From the NCBI GenBank assembly GCA_022071945.1, contig JAJVIN010000044.1:1-50584 (forward strand): a DNA stretch of 50,584 nt, written 5' to 3'. Both the position numbers and the translations under genes were made by a program. This stretch comes from Thermoanaerobaculia bacterium. Lineage in GTDB: Bacteria; Acidobacteriota; Thermoanaerobaculia; UBA5066. Positions 6,567-15,783 of the stretch are shown in pieces; positions within the stretch are counted from its first letter, which is position 1; every line of letters begins with the position of its first letter. The notes under the pieces are model-generated. The model saw nothing but the letters and a program-made list of their open reading frames with translations, was not told where the DNA came from and did not search any database.

Positions 6567-9449
6567 CCGGTCAGCAGAAGGAACGGTGCTGCGGCCCTCG
6601 AAAACCGTCGTCGGGAAGGGGCCCCAAGTGCGTGTTGAGAAGAGGGACAATCCATCGCGCATTCCGCCAGGAACTTCAGTGGGGGCCGGTAGCGGATGTG
6701 GGCTGACAGCGGGGGAGCCGAGGATTGAGATGACACCATTCGCCACGAGGTCGCCGTCGCCTCGTAATCCGTCGCAGACGTGCAAGAGGATTCCTGGCTG
6801 TCCCGTGTCCCTCAGGATCTCCATCCCGGTCTTGCCATCGAAGCCAAACTCGTACCAGTGAGGGAACTGGCGCTGAGGAGTCGCGCCATGAATGAGGAAG
6901 GCATCAATTGCGGCGTGAGGTGAGAGGTGGAAGAACACCCGCGAGCACTGTCCCGGAGTGATGTCCCGGATGGAGAAGGCGATGGCTCCAGCCGGAGTCG
7001 CGTAGCCGGATGGAGCCTCAGAAGGGAGGGGCAGGGGCCGGACACCTGTCAGAACTGGTCCCTCACTGGGAGGCGCTTCGGAATCCACGGCTACGGTTGC
7101 ATAGATACCACTTGTCGTCTGGAAAGACGCGACTCCTGCCTGCTCGGAGTCTCGTACCGTGTCGGCATTGCCGTCGCCCCCGTCCGGTGCCCCGTCCTCC
7201 ACGGAGCTTTCGATCCCGTCGAAGTCCCCGTCGGTGAGGCTCAAGAGAGACTCATAGAGCCCGCTTTGTGTCCCGAGCACAAGGTGACTTGGTTCCGAGG
7301 GATCGATCGCGATGGACCAAACAGTGGTTCCCGTGGGAAGCCCTCGGTTGAAGGCCCTCCAGGTCTGACCGCCGTCGTAGGAGCGGTAAAGGCCGCCACC
7401 GGTGCCGAGATAGATCTTCATCGGGTCACCGGGGTGGATCGCGCCGCACTTGGGAGCATCGGGAAGGCCCGAGCCAAAGGGAGTCCAGGAGAGGCCGCCG
7501 TCGATACTCCTGAACAGCGGGACGGGACCGGCGGCGGTGAGGGCTCCGCAGGCGTAGAGGGTCGTCGGGGTTCTCGGATGAACAAGAAGGCACCGAGGTG
7601 CGACCCCGGAGGGGATGCCGTCAGAGACCAGCGTCCAGTTGGCGGCCTCGTCCAGGCTACGCCACAGGCCGACCCGGCCACCCGAGAGGCTGAGCGTGTT
7701 TCCGAAGAACAGGCCCGTGGGAGTCGTCGGCACGGCCGCCAGGAAAGATGGCCATGGACCTCCCTCGCTGAAGCCTGCAGCCGAAGGCAGCACGGAGACC
7801 CCACCGTCCGTGGATTTGTAGATCCCGGCCCCGAGGACCCCCCCGAGCTCGGGGGCCACGAGATAGACAACGAACGGGTCCTTGGGATCGTAGGCTATCC
7901 CCCAGGGCTCGGAAAGCGAGTCTTCCTGATACTTCCTCCCCGGGTTGGGCGCTCTCTTCCATGTGAGGCCGCCGTCGACCGATCTCACGAGGCCTGTATC
8001 GAGGAACGTGTATCGAGAATCCCTGGCGGCAGGGTAGGCACTGGTGAGAACGGTCGATGGATCGCTGGGATGAATGGCAATGGCGCTCCCCATGGGCGGG
8101 TGAGAGCCGGCGTAGATCTTCTCGAACGAGGCGCCGCCGTCGAGGCTGCGCAAGAGGCCTTCGTAGAATGATGCCCAGAGGACCGAACCGGTGGAGGGAG
8201 CGAAGGCGAGGCCCTGTGACCGGTCGATACGAAGAGCTCTGAGCCCGCCGTCCGCCTGTCGCCACGTGACACCGTTGTCTGTTGTGCGGAGAACGCCGCC
8301 GTTCATGACGGAATAGACCGTGTGGGAATCGGCATCCAGGGCGAGCAGCCGCTCATCGCGGAACCCGGAGGACACGACCGTCCAGGTCAGCCCTCCATCG
8401 GTGCTTCGTACGATGTTCCTCTGGGTCCAGTAGTCGAGCTCTCCGGGGGCCGGGTCGCTCGCCAGGCCCCAGAAGCTCCCGTCCGCTGGATTCACGCTGA
8501 ACGGGCCGGTCAGGGTCGACCTTGCGTCCGAGACCCTCTGCCAGGAGTCGCCGCCGTCCTCGGTCTTATAGAGTTGCCACGCCAGGCCGGCGAGCGCGTA
8601 GAGCCGCGCAGGCGATTCCGGATGATGCGTGATCCAGAATGCGTCGTAATAGGTATTGCGGCCGGATGTCCGTCCCGGTAGACCCGTGTTTACGGGTACC
8701 CATGTGGATCCCCCGTCTGTGCTCCTGAAGACTCCGAACTTCGACGTGACAAACAGCCTGGTTGAGTCTCCCGGGATGAGGACGAATGATGTGATGTTGC
8801 CGTCCGCGCCGGAGGGAAGCCCGGACTCGGCCGCTGTCCATGTCTTGCCATCATCATCGGATCGAAAGAACCGCGCCGAGGATAGGCCGGCCCAGGCGGC
8901 ATAGACCCTGCCGGGTGTTGCTGAGTCGAACTCGAAAACGACGGGTGCGAAGCCAGAATTGCTGCCTCCACTCCAGCCCGTGGTTGTTTCCCAGGAGAGG
9001 CCTCCATCCACGCTGCGGATGACCCTCTTCTGAGCCCCGCTTCCCTGTTGGTCCGCGGCCAAGACGACACCAGATCGTCCGCCCTTGACCCCGATCCCAA
9101 TGTACAGGCCCGAAGCCTGTGTGACGCGAAACCAGTGACCCCCTCCATCGACGCTCTTGAAGACTCCGGCGCCGAGAGTCCCCGCGTAGAGGGTCCCCGG
9201 GATGGAGGGATCGCACGCCAGTGAATAAACCGAGGAAGCGCCATCGGGTCCGAGCGGCGTCCATTCATTGATGCCGGCAGGGCCGGACCGGCCTTCGAGC
9301 TTGAACACGACTTCTTCGTGTCTCGGAGGAGGTAGCGTCTGCCCGACGACGGTAGCGGCCGTGAAGACAGCAAAGAGGCAGCTGTGAACCATCCCCCATC
9401 GTGATGATGACGAGCAAACGGGCCTTCTCAATTGAGTCCTCACATCCAT
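6558..9449 (-). CDS. Secreted Asp-box (BNR) propeller protein with choice-of-anchor U domain
   Basis: Extracytoplasmic protein of up to 963 residues. I count 13 Asp-box motifs of the RSVDGGLSW type between about residues 70 and 730, enough for two stacked beta-propellers as in VPS10/sortilin-like and glycosidase-like families. After the linker DGDFDGIESSVEDGAPDGG comes a choice-of-anchor U domain (about 750-930) with WYEFGFDGKTG and HVCDGLRGDGDLVANG. The N-terminus has a signal peptide; the ATG at 9392 (MVHSCLFAVFTAATVVGQ) fits a signal sequence better than the ATG at 9449, and neither has a clear ribosome site. The catalytic residues of a true sialidase are not recognisable, so no enzyme activity is claimed. 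No IPTL/VPxxxW sorting tail follows the anchor domain. Convergent with rnc. Confidence 0.88.
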   Translation of the reverse strand: MDVRTQLRRPVCSSSSRWGMVHSCLFAVFTAATVVGQTLPPPRHEEVVFKLEGRSGPAGINEWTPLGPDGASSVYSLACDPSIPGTLYAGTLGAGVFKSVDGGGHWFRVTQASGLYIGIGVKGGRSGVVLAADQQGSGAQKRVIRSVDGGLSWETTTGWSGGSNSGFAPVVFEFDSATPGRVYAAWAGLSSARFFRSDDDGKTWTAAESGLPSGADGNITSFVLIPGDSTRLFVTSKFGVFRSTDGGSTWVPVNTGLPGRTSGRNTYYDAFWITHHPESPARLYALAGLAWQLYKTEDGGDSWQRVSDARSTLTGPFSVNPADGSFWGLASDPAPGELDYWTQRNIVRSTDGGLTWTVVSSGFRDERLLALDADSHTVYSVMNGGVLRTTDNGVTWRQADGGLRALRIDRSQGLAFAPSTGSVLWASFYEGLLRSLDGGASFEKIYAGSHPPMGSAIAIHPSDPSTVLTSAYPAARDSRYTFLDTGLVRSVDGGLTWKRAPNPGRKYQEDSLSEPWGIAYDPKDPFVVYLVAPELGGVLGAGIYKSTDGGVSVLPSAAGFSEGGPWPSFLAAVPTTPTGLFFGNTLSLSGGRVGLWRSLDEAANWTLVSDGIPSGVAPRCLLVHPRTPTTLYACGALTAAGPVPLFRSIDGGLSWTPFGSGLPDAPKCGAIHPGDPMKIYLGTGGGLYRSYDGGQTWRAFNRGLPTGTTVWSIAIDPSEPSHLVLGTQSGLYESLLSLTDGDFDGIESSVEDGAPDGGDGNADTVRDSEQAGVASFQTTSGIYATVAVDSEAPPSEGPVLTGVRPLPLPSEAPSGYATPAGAIAFSIRDITPGQCSRVFFHLSPHAAIDAFLIHGATPQRQFPHWYEFGFDGKTGMEILRDTGQPGILLHVCDGLRGDGDLVANGVISILGSPAVSPHPLPAPTEVPGGMRDGLSLFSTRTWGPFPTTVFEGRSTVPSADRLR

Positions 9450-9560
9450 CGTTCAGGGTTCGCGTTTCCCCTGGATTCCGGTTTCGACCGTGCGAGGTCA
9501 CAATCGAGAAACGCGATCGAACAGTGTACCGGACGCCGGAAAGAGTGGCGACCAGGGACC

Positions 9561-11348
9561 TCAGCGTAGCCGGGTCAGGAACTTCACCGGCGGTTCGAAG
9601 CCGACCACCCGCTCGCCCTTCTCCTTGCCGTCGGGGCCCAGGAAGACGATCGTCGGAACGCCCTTGATGTCCCACTGCTTCTTCACCGCGTCGACGGTCT
9701 CCGACGTCTTTGTCAGATCGCCCTTGAGGAGAACCCAACCCGAGAGCGCCTCGGCGACCTTCGGGTCGCTGAAGGTCTTCTCGTCGAGCTCCTTGCAGGG
9801 CAAGCACCAGTCGGCATAGAAGTCGATCATGACCGGCTTGCCGGCGGCTTTCGCTTCGGCTACGGCGTTGTCGGAGTACGGCTGGAAGGGGAGCTTTGCA
9901 TGCGTTACCGGCCAGCCGGCGTAGACCCCGCCCGCCAGGAGGACGAGACCGAGCACAACCTTCACCGAGCGGAACCACGAGAGGTTCGCTCCCGCCTTCT
10001 CGAAGGCCAGGAAGTAGAGGCCGCCCACCACGAGCGGGGCGGCCAAGAGATAGCCATAGAACTTCTCGGGGATCAGCGCCCTGAGGAAGTAGACCGCAAG
10101 GGCGACGAGAACGAACCCGAAGACCTTCCGGATGGCCACCATCCACTCGCCCGACCGGGGAAGTTTCTGGATGCTCGTGGTTGCGATGCCGAGGATCAGG
10201 TACGGGAGACCGAGCCCCATCGCCAACGTGAAGAAGAGCCCGAAACCCAGGGCGGCCGATTTCTGCTCGGCAACGTAGGTCAGGAGGGAGAGGACGAACG
10301 GCCCGATACAGGGCGCCGCGACGAAACCGACGAAGAGGCCCATGATCCCGGCACCGAGCACTCCACTCCGGCCCTGGGCCTTGTCAGTGATGAAGTGGGG
10401 AACCTGGATCTCGAAGAGCCCGAACATCGAGAGGGCGAGAGCGAGGACGATGGCGGCGATCCCGATCAGGACGGCCGGCTTTTGCAGCCAGGCCCCGAAC
10501 AGCGATCCGGAAAGAGCCGCCACGACGCCGAGGACGGAATAGGTGACGCTCATTCCGAGGACGTAGGCGATCGCCAGCGTGGCCCGTTTGGACGCCTTCC
10601 CGGCCGCCTGGCGGCCGAAGAACCCGAGAGTGATCGGGATCAGCGGATAGACGCAGGGAGTGAGGTTGAGAGCGAGACCCGAGATGAAGACGATGCCGAG
10701 AATGAGCAGCAGAGACTTCCCGGCGAAAGGATCCTTGCCCGCTTGCGGGAGAGCGGGCGGCTGACTGGCCGCCGCGCCGGGCTTCGCTTCCGCCGACGCC
10801 GTGGCCTGAGGAAAGACCGTCTGGTTGACGGCGGCTTCCGCCGTACCGGCTGCCGCGAGATTCAGCGTCAGCTCGGCCGTCGTCTCGGCCGGCGGAAGGC
10901 ACTGCTGGTCATTGCAGGATTGGTAAGCCAGGGTCGCCTTGATCACCGTCGGCCCCGGTGCCGCCGTGGATGCAACCGTCCCGGTGAGACGGAAGACCGT
11001 CTTCCCTTCGTAGACCGCAACGGGCTGTTCCGAGAAGGTGAACTTCTTCTCTTCGTGCGCCGGGTACGTCACCGGCCCGAACTCGATCCCGGACGCGGGT
11101 GCCAGCTTGAGCTCTGTGGGGATCAGGTAGTCCTCTTTCGGCGTGTGGCTGTTGATGTGCCAGGTTGCCCCGATCTCGGCCACAACGGCAATCTCGACCT
11201 TCGAGCCGGCCGCCACGGGATCCTTGCTGGCGAAGGCCTGCAGGGTGAGGACTTTGGGAGGACCGCCGTCCGGTTGCTGCGCCCGGGCGCCGAGGGATGC
11301 GGCGAGGAAAAGCAGGGGAGAGAGAAGGAAGACGAGTGCTTTTTTCAT
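9561..11348 (-). CDS. dsbD: Thiol:disulfide interchange protein DsbD
   Basis: Inner-membrane reductant carrier that moves electrons from cytoplasmic thioredoxin to periplasmic thiol proteins. All three parts are present in 595 residues: signal peptide (1-23, ending ARAQ), N-terminal alpha domain with the redox pair C145/C150 in YQSCNDQQC, eight-helix CcdA-like membrane domain with C232 (NLTPCVYP) and C347 (AAPCIGPF), and a C-terminal thioredoxin domain with C515/C518 (DWCLPCKEL). The length matches E. coli DsbD. The gene stands alone; no cytochrome c maturation genes are close. The start ATG is followed by Lys-Lys, typical of a signal sequence. Confidence 0.96.
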   Translation of the reverse strand: MKKALVFLLSPLLFLAASLGARAQQPDGGPPKVLTLQAFASKDPVAAGSKVEIAVVAEIGATWHINSHTPKEDYLIPTELKLAPASGIEFGPVTYPAHEEKKFTFSEQPVAVYEGKTVFRLTGTVASTAAPGPTVIKATLAYQSCNDQQCLPPAETTAELTLNLAAAGTAEAAVNQTVFPQATASAEAKPGAAASQPPALPQAGKDPFAGKSLLLILGIVFISGLALNLTPCVYPLIPITLGFFGRQAAGKASKRATLAIAYVLGMSVTYSVLGVVAALSGSLFGAWLQKPAVLIGIAAIVLALALSMFGLFEIQVPHFITDKAQGRSGVLGAGIMGLFVGFVAAPCIGPFVLSLLTYVAEQKSAALGFGLFFTLAMGLGLPYLILGIATTSIQKLPRSGEWMVAIRKVFGFVLVALAVYFLRALIPEKFYGYLLAAPLVVGGLYFLAFEKAGANLSWFRSVKVVLGLVLLAGGVYAGWPVTHAKLPFQPYSDNAVAEAKAAGKPVMIDFYADWCLPCKELDEKTFSDPKVAEALSGWVLLKGDLTKTSETVDAVKKQWDIKGVPTIVFLGPDGKEKGERVVGFEPPVKFLTRLR

Positions 11349-11395
11349 CTGATTCCGGTCTCCGCGGATCCCGGTGAGAGCCGGGTAAGACGCGG

Positions 11396-11424
11396 TTGAC
11401 TATTTTACGGGTGCCCCTTATAAC
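11396..11424 (+). promoter_or_regulatory. Promoter of tRNA-Phe
   Basis: TTGACT at 11396-11401 and TATAAC at 11419-11424 with a 17-base spacer are near the sigma-70 consensus. Initiation near 11431 would leave about 49 bases of leader before the tRNA. It lies in the gap between dsbD (minus) and the tRNA (plus). Confidence 0.75.
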
Positions 11425-11479
11425 AACGCGGCACGGCGCGCATGGCTCTGGCAAATCGCGTGCCGCAAGGACCCGGATC

Positions 11480-11555
11480 GGCCAGGTAGCTCAGTTGGTA
11501 GAGCACGCGCCTGAAAAGCGCGGTGTCGGCGGTTCAATTCCGCCCCTGGCCACCA
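11480..11555 (+). tRNA. tRNA-Phe (anticodon GAA)
   Basis: A 76-base cloverleaf: acceptor GGCCAGG pairs with CCTGGCC, D-arm GCTCAGTTGGTAGAGC, anticodon stem CGCGC/GCGCG around loop CTGAAAA (anticodon GAA), T-arm with GGTTCAATTCC, discriminator A and an encoded CCA (11553-11555). The anticodon assigns phenylalanine. A good promoter lies 56 bases upstream. No clear terminator follows, so it may be co-transcribed with def. Confidence 0.97.
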
Positions 11556-11669
11556 CCTCCTCCCGGGCTCTTTCAGTTTCCCCCGCCCCTCGGCTATCCT
11601 GATGCCGGTTGGCCGCGTCAGGTTTCGTGGCCGAAGTGTTCTGTTCTTCTCTTCCAGAAGGAGTCTCTC

Positions 11670-12179
11670 GTGGCGATTCTCAAGGTTGTCAAACTCGGCG
11701 CTCCCGTCCTGCGTGAAAGAGCTTCTGAGATCGAATCTCATGACCTGAAGAAGGGGCGCCTGAAGGCGTTCTTCGAGGACCTTCTCGAGACGATGGACGA
11801 GTACAACGGAACGGGACTGGCGGCTCCGCAGGTCTCGACCCCGCTCCGGGTTCTCCTCTACATGGTTCAGCCCGAACGCCGCAGCTCGGGGCTCACGATC
11901 CCGCCGACGATCCTCGTCAACCCGACGTTCGAGGTGCTCGACCCGGCCGAGATCGAGGACTTCGAGGCGTGCCTCTCCGTCCCGTTCCTGGCGGCGAAGG
12001 TTCCGCGGCCCAAGAAGATCCGGGTTCGAGCCCTGGATGCGGTCGGCAAGCCTCTCGACTTCATAGCCGAGGACTTCCATGCCCGGGTGGTCCTGCACGA
12101 AAGCGACCACCTCGACGGGACCGTTTATCTCGATCGCGTGAGGGACAAGGCTTCCCTTCGATACACGATCGACTTCTAG
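11670..12179 (+). CDS. def: Peptide deformylase
   Basis: Removes the formyl group from the N-terminal methionine of new proteins; an Fe/Zn enzyme of the cytoplasm. 169 residues. Motif 1 GTGLAAPQ is at 47-54, motif 2 EACLSVP at 99-105 with metal ligand C101, motif 3 HESDHLDG at 143-150 with ligands H143 and H147 and catalytic E144. Motif 2 normally reads EGCLS; the Gly to Ala change is unusual but is not at a metal ligand. The start is the GTG at 11670, chosen because AGAAGGAG lies seven bases upstream and the protein then begins MAILKVV like other deformylases; longer openings would run through the tRNA. fmt is not adjacent. The next gene begins six bases after the stop. Confidence 0.95.
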   Translation: MAILKVVKLGAPVLRERASEIESHDLKKGRLKAFFEDLLETMDEYNGTGLAAPQVSTPLRVLLYMVQPERRSSGLTIPPTILVNPTFEVLDPAEIEDFEACLSVPFLAAKVPRPKKIRVRALDAVGKPLDFIAEDFHARVVLHESDHLDGTVYLDRVRDKASLRYTIDF

Positions 12180-12185
12180 ACGGGC

Positions 12186-12428
12186 ATGACCTCGGAGGAC
12201 CCCGCCGCCCCCCTCGACAAGAAGGCTCTCTTCCTTCTGAAGTACAAGCCCGTCTGCATCTGCAACGCGATCCGGTACCCGCGCGTCGCGACCGCCATCG
12301 AGGAGGGGGCCAGGAGCGTAGAGGACGTGGCACGTGCCACCGGCTGCACGACGGGCAGCTGTCACGGGGATCGATGCACCCCCGTCATTCGTGAAATGCT
12401 CCGGGCTCGCGAGGGCCGGAAACGCTAG
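12186..12428 (+). CDS. BFD-type [2Fe-2S] ferredoxin-like protein
   Basis: Small protein of 80 residues with the cysteine pattern of bacterioferritin-associated ferredoxin-like domains: C24-x-C26 in KPVCICNAI and a second pair in GCTTGSCHGDRC (C59, C64; C54 also present). The CHGDRC spacing of four residues is closer to the BFD domains fused to amino-acid dehydrogenases (CQGRxC) than to E. coli Bfd (CxxC). The fold between the pairs (TAIEEGARSVEDVARATG) fits. It follows def by six bases and precedes nuoB, so it may be expressed with the complex I genes. Partner and role are unknown. The 51 bases that follow hold a perfect GGTCTC/GAGACC hairpin (12445-12460). Confidence 0.85.
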   Translation: MTSEDPAAPLDKKALFLLKYKPVCICNAIRYPRVATAIEEGARSVEDVARATGCTTGSCHGDRCTPVIREMLRAREGRKR

Positions 12429-12479
12429 AATCCTGCGGTCCTCTGGTCTCCCCGGAGACCCAAGAAAGGGAAGGCCGTC

Positions 12480-13190
12480 ATGACCAAACCCTCAGACACC
12501 TACCGGCCGCCCGTTGCCGGCCAGATCGAAAAGCCCCTCGGGCCCGGGATGCCGTCCACCTCCGGCTTTGACTTCCTCACGACCAAGCTCGACCTGCTCG
12601 TCCAGTGGGCCCATTCGAACTCCCTGTGGCCGCTGCCTTTCGGAACGGCCTGCTGCGCCATCGAGTTCATGTCGGTCGTTTCCTCGCACTACGACCTTTC
12701 CCGGTTCGGGGCCGAGGTCGTGAGGTTTTCCCCGCGGCAGGCCGACCTCATGATCATCGCCGGAACCGTGACGGACAAGCTCGCCCCTGTGCTTCGCAAG
12801 ATCTATGACCAGATGACCGAGCCGAAGTGGGTGATCGCGATGGGGGTCTGCGCCTCGACCGGCGGCTTTTATCGCGGGTACCACGTGGTCCAGGGAGTCG
12901 ACGAGATCGTCCCGGTGGACGTCTACGTTGCCGGCTGTCCGCCGACCCCCGAGAATCTGATGCACGGGATCATCGAGTTGCAGAAGAAGATCCAGTCCGG
13001 CGAGCTCGCTCGGCATCGCGAGGCCAAGACCCTGATTCCGATTCGCGTCGGACAGGATCCCCGGATCGAGATCCCGGCCTACTCGAAGGGCGTCATGGCG
13101 CCGGACCGGCCTGGCCTCCCGACGTTCCCGGTGATTCCCGCCCGGGCTGAATCCGAAGCTCACGTGCCCCAGACCGGAGAGAAGAAATGA
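12480..13190 (+). CDS. nuoB: NADH-quinone oxidoreductase subunit B
   Basis: Subunit of the peripheral arm of respiratory complex I that holds cluster N2, the last iron-sulfur centre before quinone. In 236 residues the four ligands are visible: C58 and C59 (GTACCAIEF), C124 (MGVCAST) and C153 (VAGCPPTP). The protein has a long C-terminal tail (about 180-236) rich in Pro, beyond the usual 160-200 residues. ATG at 12480 follows AAGGGAAGG. Its TGA overlaps the ATG of nuoCD by four bases, so the two are translationally coupled. nuoA, which normally precedes nuoB, is missing here. Confidence 0.96.
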   Translation: MTKPSDTYRPPVAGQIEKPLGPGMPSTSGFDFLTTKLDLLVQWAHSNSLWPLPFGTACCAIEFMSVVSSHYDLSRFGAEVVRFSPRQADLMIIAGTVTDKLAPVLRKIYDQMTEPKWVIAMGVCASTGGFYRGYHVVQGVDEIVPVDVYVAGCPPTPENLMHGIIELQKKIQSGELARHREAKTLIPIRVGQDPRIEIPAYSKGVMAPDRPGLPTFPVIPARAESEAHVPQTGEKK

Positions 13191-14923
13191 CCGCCCAGAC
13201 CGCTGCCCAGCCCGCGGTTTCGTTCGCCCCGCTCCTCGAGAAGAAGTTCGGCGGCGCCATCCGGCCCGAGCCGGGTCCCAAGAGTGACATTCCCACTGTC
13301 GGCTGCGATGCCGCCACGCTGAAAGACCTGGCCCTCTTCCTCAGAGACGATCCGAACGCGAAGTTCGACCTTCTCCTCGACGTCGTCTCGATCGACAGGT
13401 CCCGCCTCCCGGCCGCGATGCGGCCCCGCGACGGCCACCGCTTCGGGCTGAGCTACCTTCTCTACTCGACGAGACACAACCAGCATCTGCGCGTTCGCGT
13501 GGGGGTCCCCGAGGCGGACCCGAAAGTTCCGACGCTCGTCGACACCTGGCCGGCCGCGAACTGGTTCGAACGCGAAGCCTGGGACCTGATGGGAGTGACG
13601 TTCGAGGGACACCCGAATCTCAGACGGCTCCTGACCCACAACGGATTCGTCGGGCACCCGCTCCGCAAGGACTACGAGGCCAGTCAGCGCTGGCTGTGCA
13701 CCGAGGAGGATCTCCTCAAGACCGAGCTCGCCGCCAGGACGGAGGTCGAGGAAGACATCTTCGAGACGATGACGCTGAATTTCGGGCCGTCTCACCCCGC
13801 CACTCACGGGACCCTTCGCTGCGTCTTCCGTGTCGACGGGGAGAAGATCGTCGCGGCCGAGAGCGAGTGCGGATACCTCCACCGCAACTTCGAGAAGATG
13901 GCGGAGGAGCACACCTTTACGCAGGTCATTCCCTACACCGACCGGCTGAACTACTGCTCGCCGATGATCAATGGCAATGGCTACGCGCGCACCATCGAGC
14001 AGATGCTCGGGATCGAGGTGCCGCCGCGCGCCCGGGCTGTCCGCTCGATCCTCGCGGAATTCAGCCGGATCATGGACCACATGGTCTGCGTCGGGACGAA
14101 CCTCGTCGACCTCGGCGCCCTGACCAACTTCTGGTACGCCTACCAGGCGCGAGAGCAGATCTACTCGCTTCTGGAGGCCTGTTGCGGCGCCCGCCTCACG
14201 TCCTCCTACGCCCGGATCGGCGGGCTCTCCAACGACGTGCCGGCCAACTTCGCCGACTGGTGCCGGACGCTCTGCCGCGAGATCGAGGATGAGCTGAAGG
14301 AAATCGACGGGCTCATCACGAAGAACCGGATCGCTCACAAGCGGATGCGGGGAACCGGGTACATCAGCAAGGCCGACGCGATTGCCTACGGCTTCACGGG
14401 CCCCTGTCTGCGGGCTTCCGGCGTCGGTTACGACGTTCGCAAGGATGCGCCGTACGACTTCTACGATGAGGTCGACTTCGACGTCCCCGTTGCCGACGGC
14501 GGCGACAACTTCGCGCGGTATCTGGTCCGGATGGAAGAGATGCGTCAGTCCATCCGCATCATCGAGCAGCTCGTCAAGAAGCTCCCGGGCGGACCCATCG
14601 TCTCGGATGACTACCGCGTCGTTCTGCCGCCGAAGGAGATGGTCTACAACGAGATGGAGGGCCTCATCTACCACTTCAAGGTCGTCTTCGAGGGGATCAA
14701 GGTCCCGCCTGGCGAGATCTACTCCTTCACCGAGGGTGGAAACGGTGAGCTCGGCTACTCGCTCGTCTCCGACGGCTCCGGACGGCCCTACCGGCTCAAG
14801 GTGCGGCCGCCCTGCTTCCCGCTGTTCGCCGCCTTCGAAAAGATGGTCATCGGCGGGATGGTGTCCGACGCCGTGGCCACCCTGGGAACCCTCAACATCA
14901 TCGCAGGAGAGCTCGACCGCTAG
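13187..14923 (+). CDS. nuoCD: NADH-quinone oxidoreductase subunit C/D fusion
   Basis: 578 residues joining the 30-kDa (NuoC, about 20-180) and 49-kDa (NuoD, about 195-578) peripheral-arm subunits. NuoC part: [19 protein letters not shown] and [18 protein letters not shown]. NuoD part: [53 protein letters not shown], and the C-terminal [14 protein letters not shown] region that lines the quinone pocket. Fused NuoCD is known from enterobacteria and several other phyla. The ATG overlaps the end of nuoB by four bases (ATGA). nuoI follows after 26 bases; nuoE, F, G and H do not appear between. Confidence 0.95.
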   Translation: MTAQTAAQPAVSFAPLLEKKFGGAIRPEPGPKSDIPTVGCDAATLKDLALFLRDDPNAKFDLLLDVVSIDRSRLPAAMRPRDGHRFGLSYLLYSTRHNQHLRVRVGVPEADPKVPTLVDTWPAANWFEREAWDLMGVTFEGHPNLRRLLTHNGFVGHPLRKDYEASQRWLCTEEDLLKTELAARTEVEEDIFETMTLNFGPSHPATHGTLRCVFRVDGEKIVAAESECGYLHRNFEKMAEEHTFTQVIPYTDRLNYCSPMINGNGYARTIEQMLGIEVPPRARAVRSILAEFSRIMDHMVCVGTNLVDLGALTNFWYAYQAREQIYSLLEACCGARLTSSYARIGGLSNDVPANFADWCRTLCREIEDELKEIDGLITKNRIAHKRMRGTGYISKADAIAYGFTGPCLRASGVGYDVRKDAPYDFYDEVDFDVPVADGGDNFARYLVRMEEMRQSIRIIEQLVKKLPGGPIVSDDYRVVLPPKEMVYNEMEGLIYHFKVVFEGIKVPPGEIYSFTEGGNGELGYSLVSDGSGRPYRLKVRPPCFPLFAAFEKMVIGGMVSDAVATLGTLNIIAGELDR

Positions 14924-14949
14924 GGCGGGAGAGATAGAGGACGGGAAAG

Positions 14950-15678
14950 ATGGCAGCCAGAGTCGTCAACGTCTCCGCCCCCGAACAGACCTTCCTGGAG
15001 AAGATCTACCTCATCGAGGTCGCCAAGGGAATGATCCGCACCCTCGGTCACTTCTTCCGCAACGCTCCACGGACACTTCTCCACGAGGTCCCCGTCATCG
15101 GGAAGAAGCTCGTGGCCAAGCTCGGCATCCCGACGATCCACTACCCGGAGCAGAAGCGGGATTACTCCGACCGGTTCCGCGGCCGGCACATCCTGAAGAA
15201 GAGGGATGACGGCACGCTGAAGTGCGTCGCGTGCTACATGTGCCAGACGGCCTGCCCGGCCGACTGCATCCACATCGAGGCCGGCGAGCACCCGAACCTC
15301 GCCTACGAGAAGCACCCGGTCGTCTTCGAGATCGACCTCCTGCGCTGCGTGATGTGCGGGTTCTGCGTCGATGCCTGCCCGAAGGACGCGATCTGGATGA
15401 CGCGCGACTACGAGCTCTCCTTCTTCACGCGCCAGAGCGCGATCTACGGGATCCCCGAGCTCACGGAGAAGCCTTCGGACACGGCGTCTGACGGTCCCGG
15501 GTACGGGTACCGTCCGTACTACGGGCAGAGCCCGATGAAGAAGGCGGGCGAGTTTCAGCCCTCGGGCCTCGCCCTGCTGCCGGTGCTCGACCTTCGAGCC
15601 AAGGCGATCAACAGAATGCCGCCGCCGCCGCAGGCCCCCAAGCCGGCTCCGGCTCAGGCGGCGAAGCCGGCGGCGTAG
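14950..15678 (+). CDS. nuoI: NADH-quinone oxidoreductase subunit I
   Basis: Peripheral-arm subunit carrying clusters N6a and N6b. Two ferredoxin motifs are intact: C92/C95/C98...C102 in CVACYMCQTACP and C133/C136/C139...C143 in CVMCGFCVDACP. The 242 residues exceed the usual 160-180: the tail after about 205 is Pro/Ala-rich and of low complexity. The ATG follows GGGAAAG. This is the last gene of the nuo run; a palindromic repeat begins directly after its stop and the next gene is phosphofructokinase. nuoH, normally upstream of nuoI, is absent, so the remaining subunits must be encoded elsewhere or be lost. Confidence 0.95.
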   Translation: MAARVVNVSAPEQTFLEKIYLIEVAKGMIRTLGHFFRNAPRTLLHEVPVIGKKLVAKLGIPTIHYPEQKRDYSDRFRGRHILKKRDDGTLKCVACYMCQTACPADCIHIEAGEHPNLAYEKHPVVFEIDLLRCVMCGFCVDACPKDAIWMTRDYELSFFTRQSAIYGIPELTEKPSDTASDGPGYGYRPYYGQSPMKKAGEFQPSGLALLPVLDLRAKAINRMPPPPQAPKPAPAQAAKPAA

Positions 15679-15751
15679 GGGCCCGCACCCGGGCCCTCAC
15701 CCGGCCTTCGGCCACCCTCTTTCGCGAGCGCGGGAGAGGCTGAGGGTGGCC
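15679..15751. repeat. Palindromic intergenic repeat after nuoI
   Basis: Two adjoining inverted repeats: GGCCCG-CACC-CGGGCC inside 15679-15695, and GGCCACCCTC (15710-15719) with GAGGGTGGCC (15742-15751). The 17-mer GGGCCCGCACCCGGGCC recurs exactly at 18061-18077, after the next gene. The second hairpin resembles the dispersed CCCTCxCCC...GGGxGAGGG elements of many GC-rich genomes. It could act as a REP-type element or as a transcription end for the nuo genes. Confidence 0.55.
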
Positions 15752-15783
15752 CGCCCATGGCGGCGGGCAAGGAGCGAGACGTC

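Noticed and set aside
9900-11399. 499-codon plus-strand frame opposite dsbD
   Set aside because: Dominated by Arg, Glu, Asp and Gly without any motif; dsbD on the minus strand is complete and recognisable.
12445-12460. Terminator between the BFD gene and nuoB
   Set aside because: GGTCTC/GAGACC is a neat hairpin but is short and has no U-run; it may be chance.
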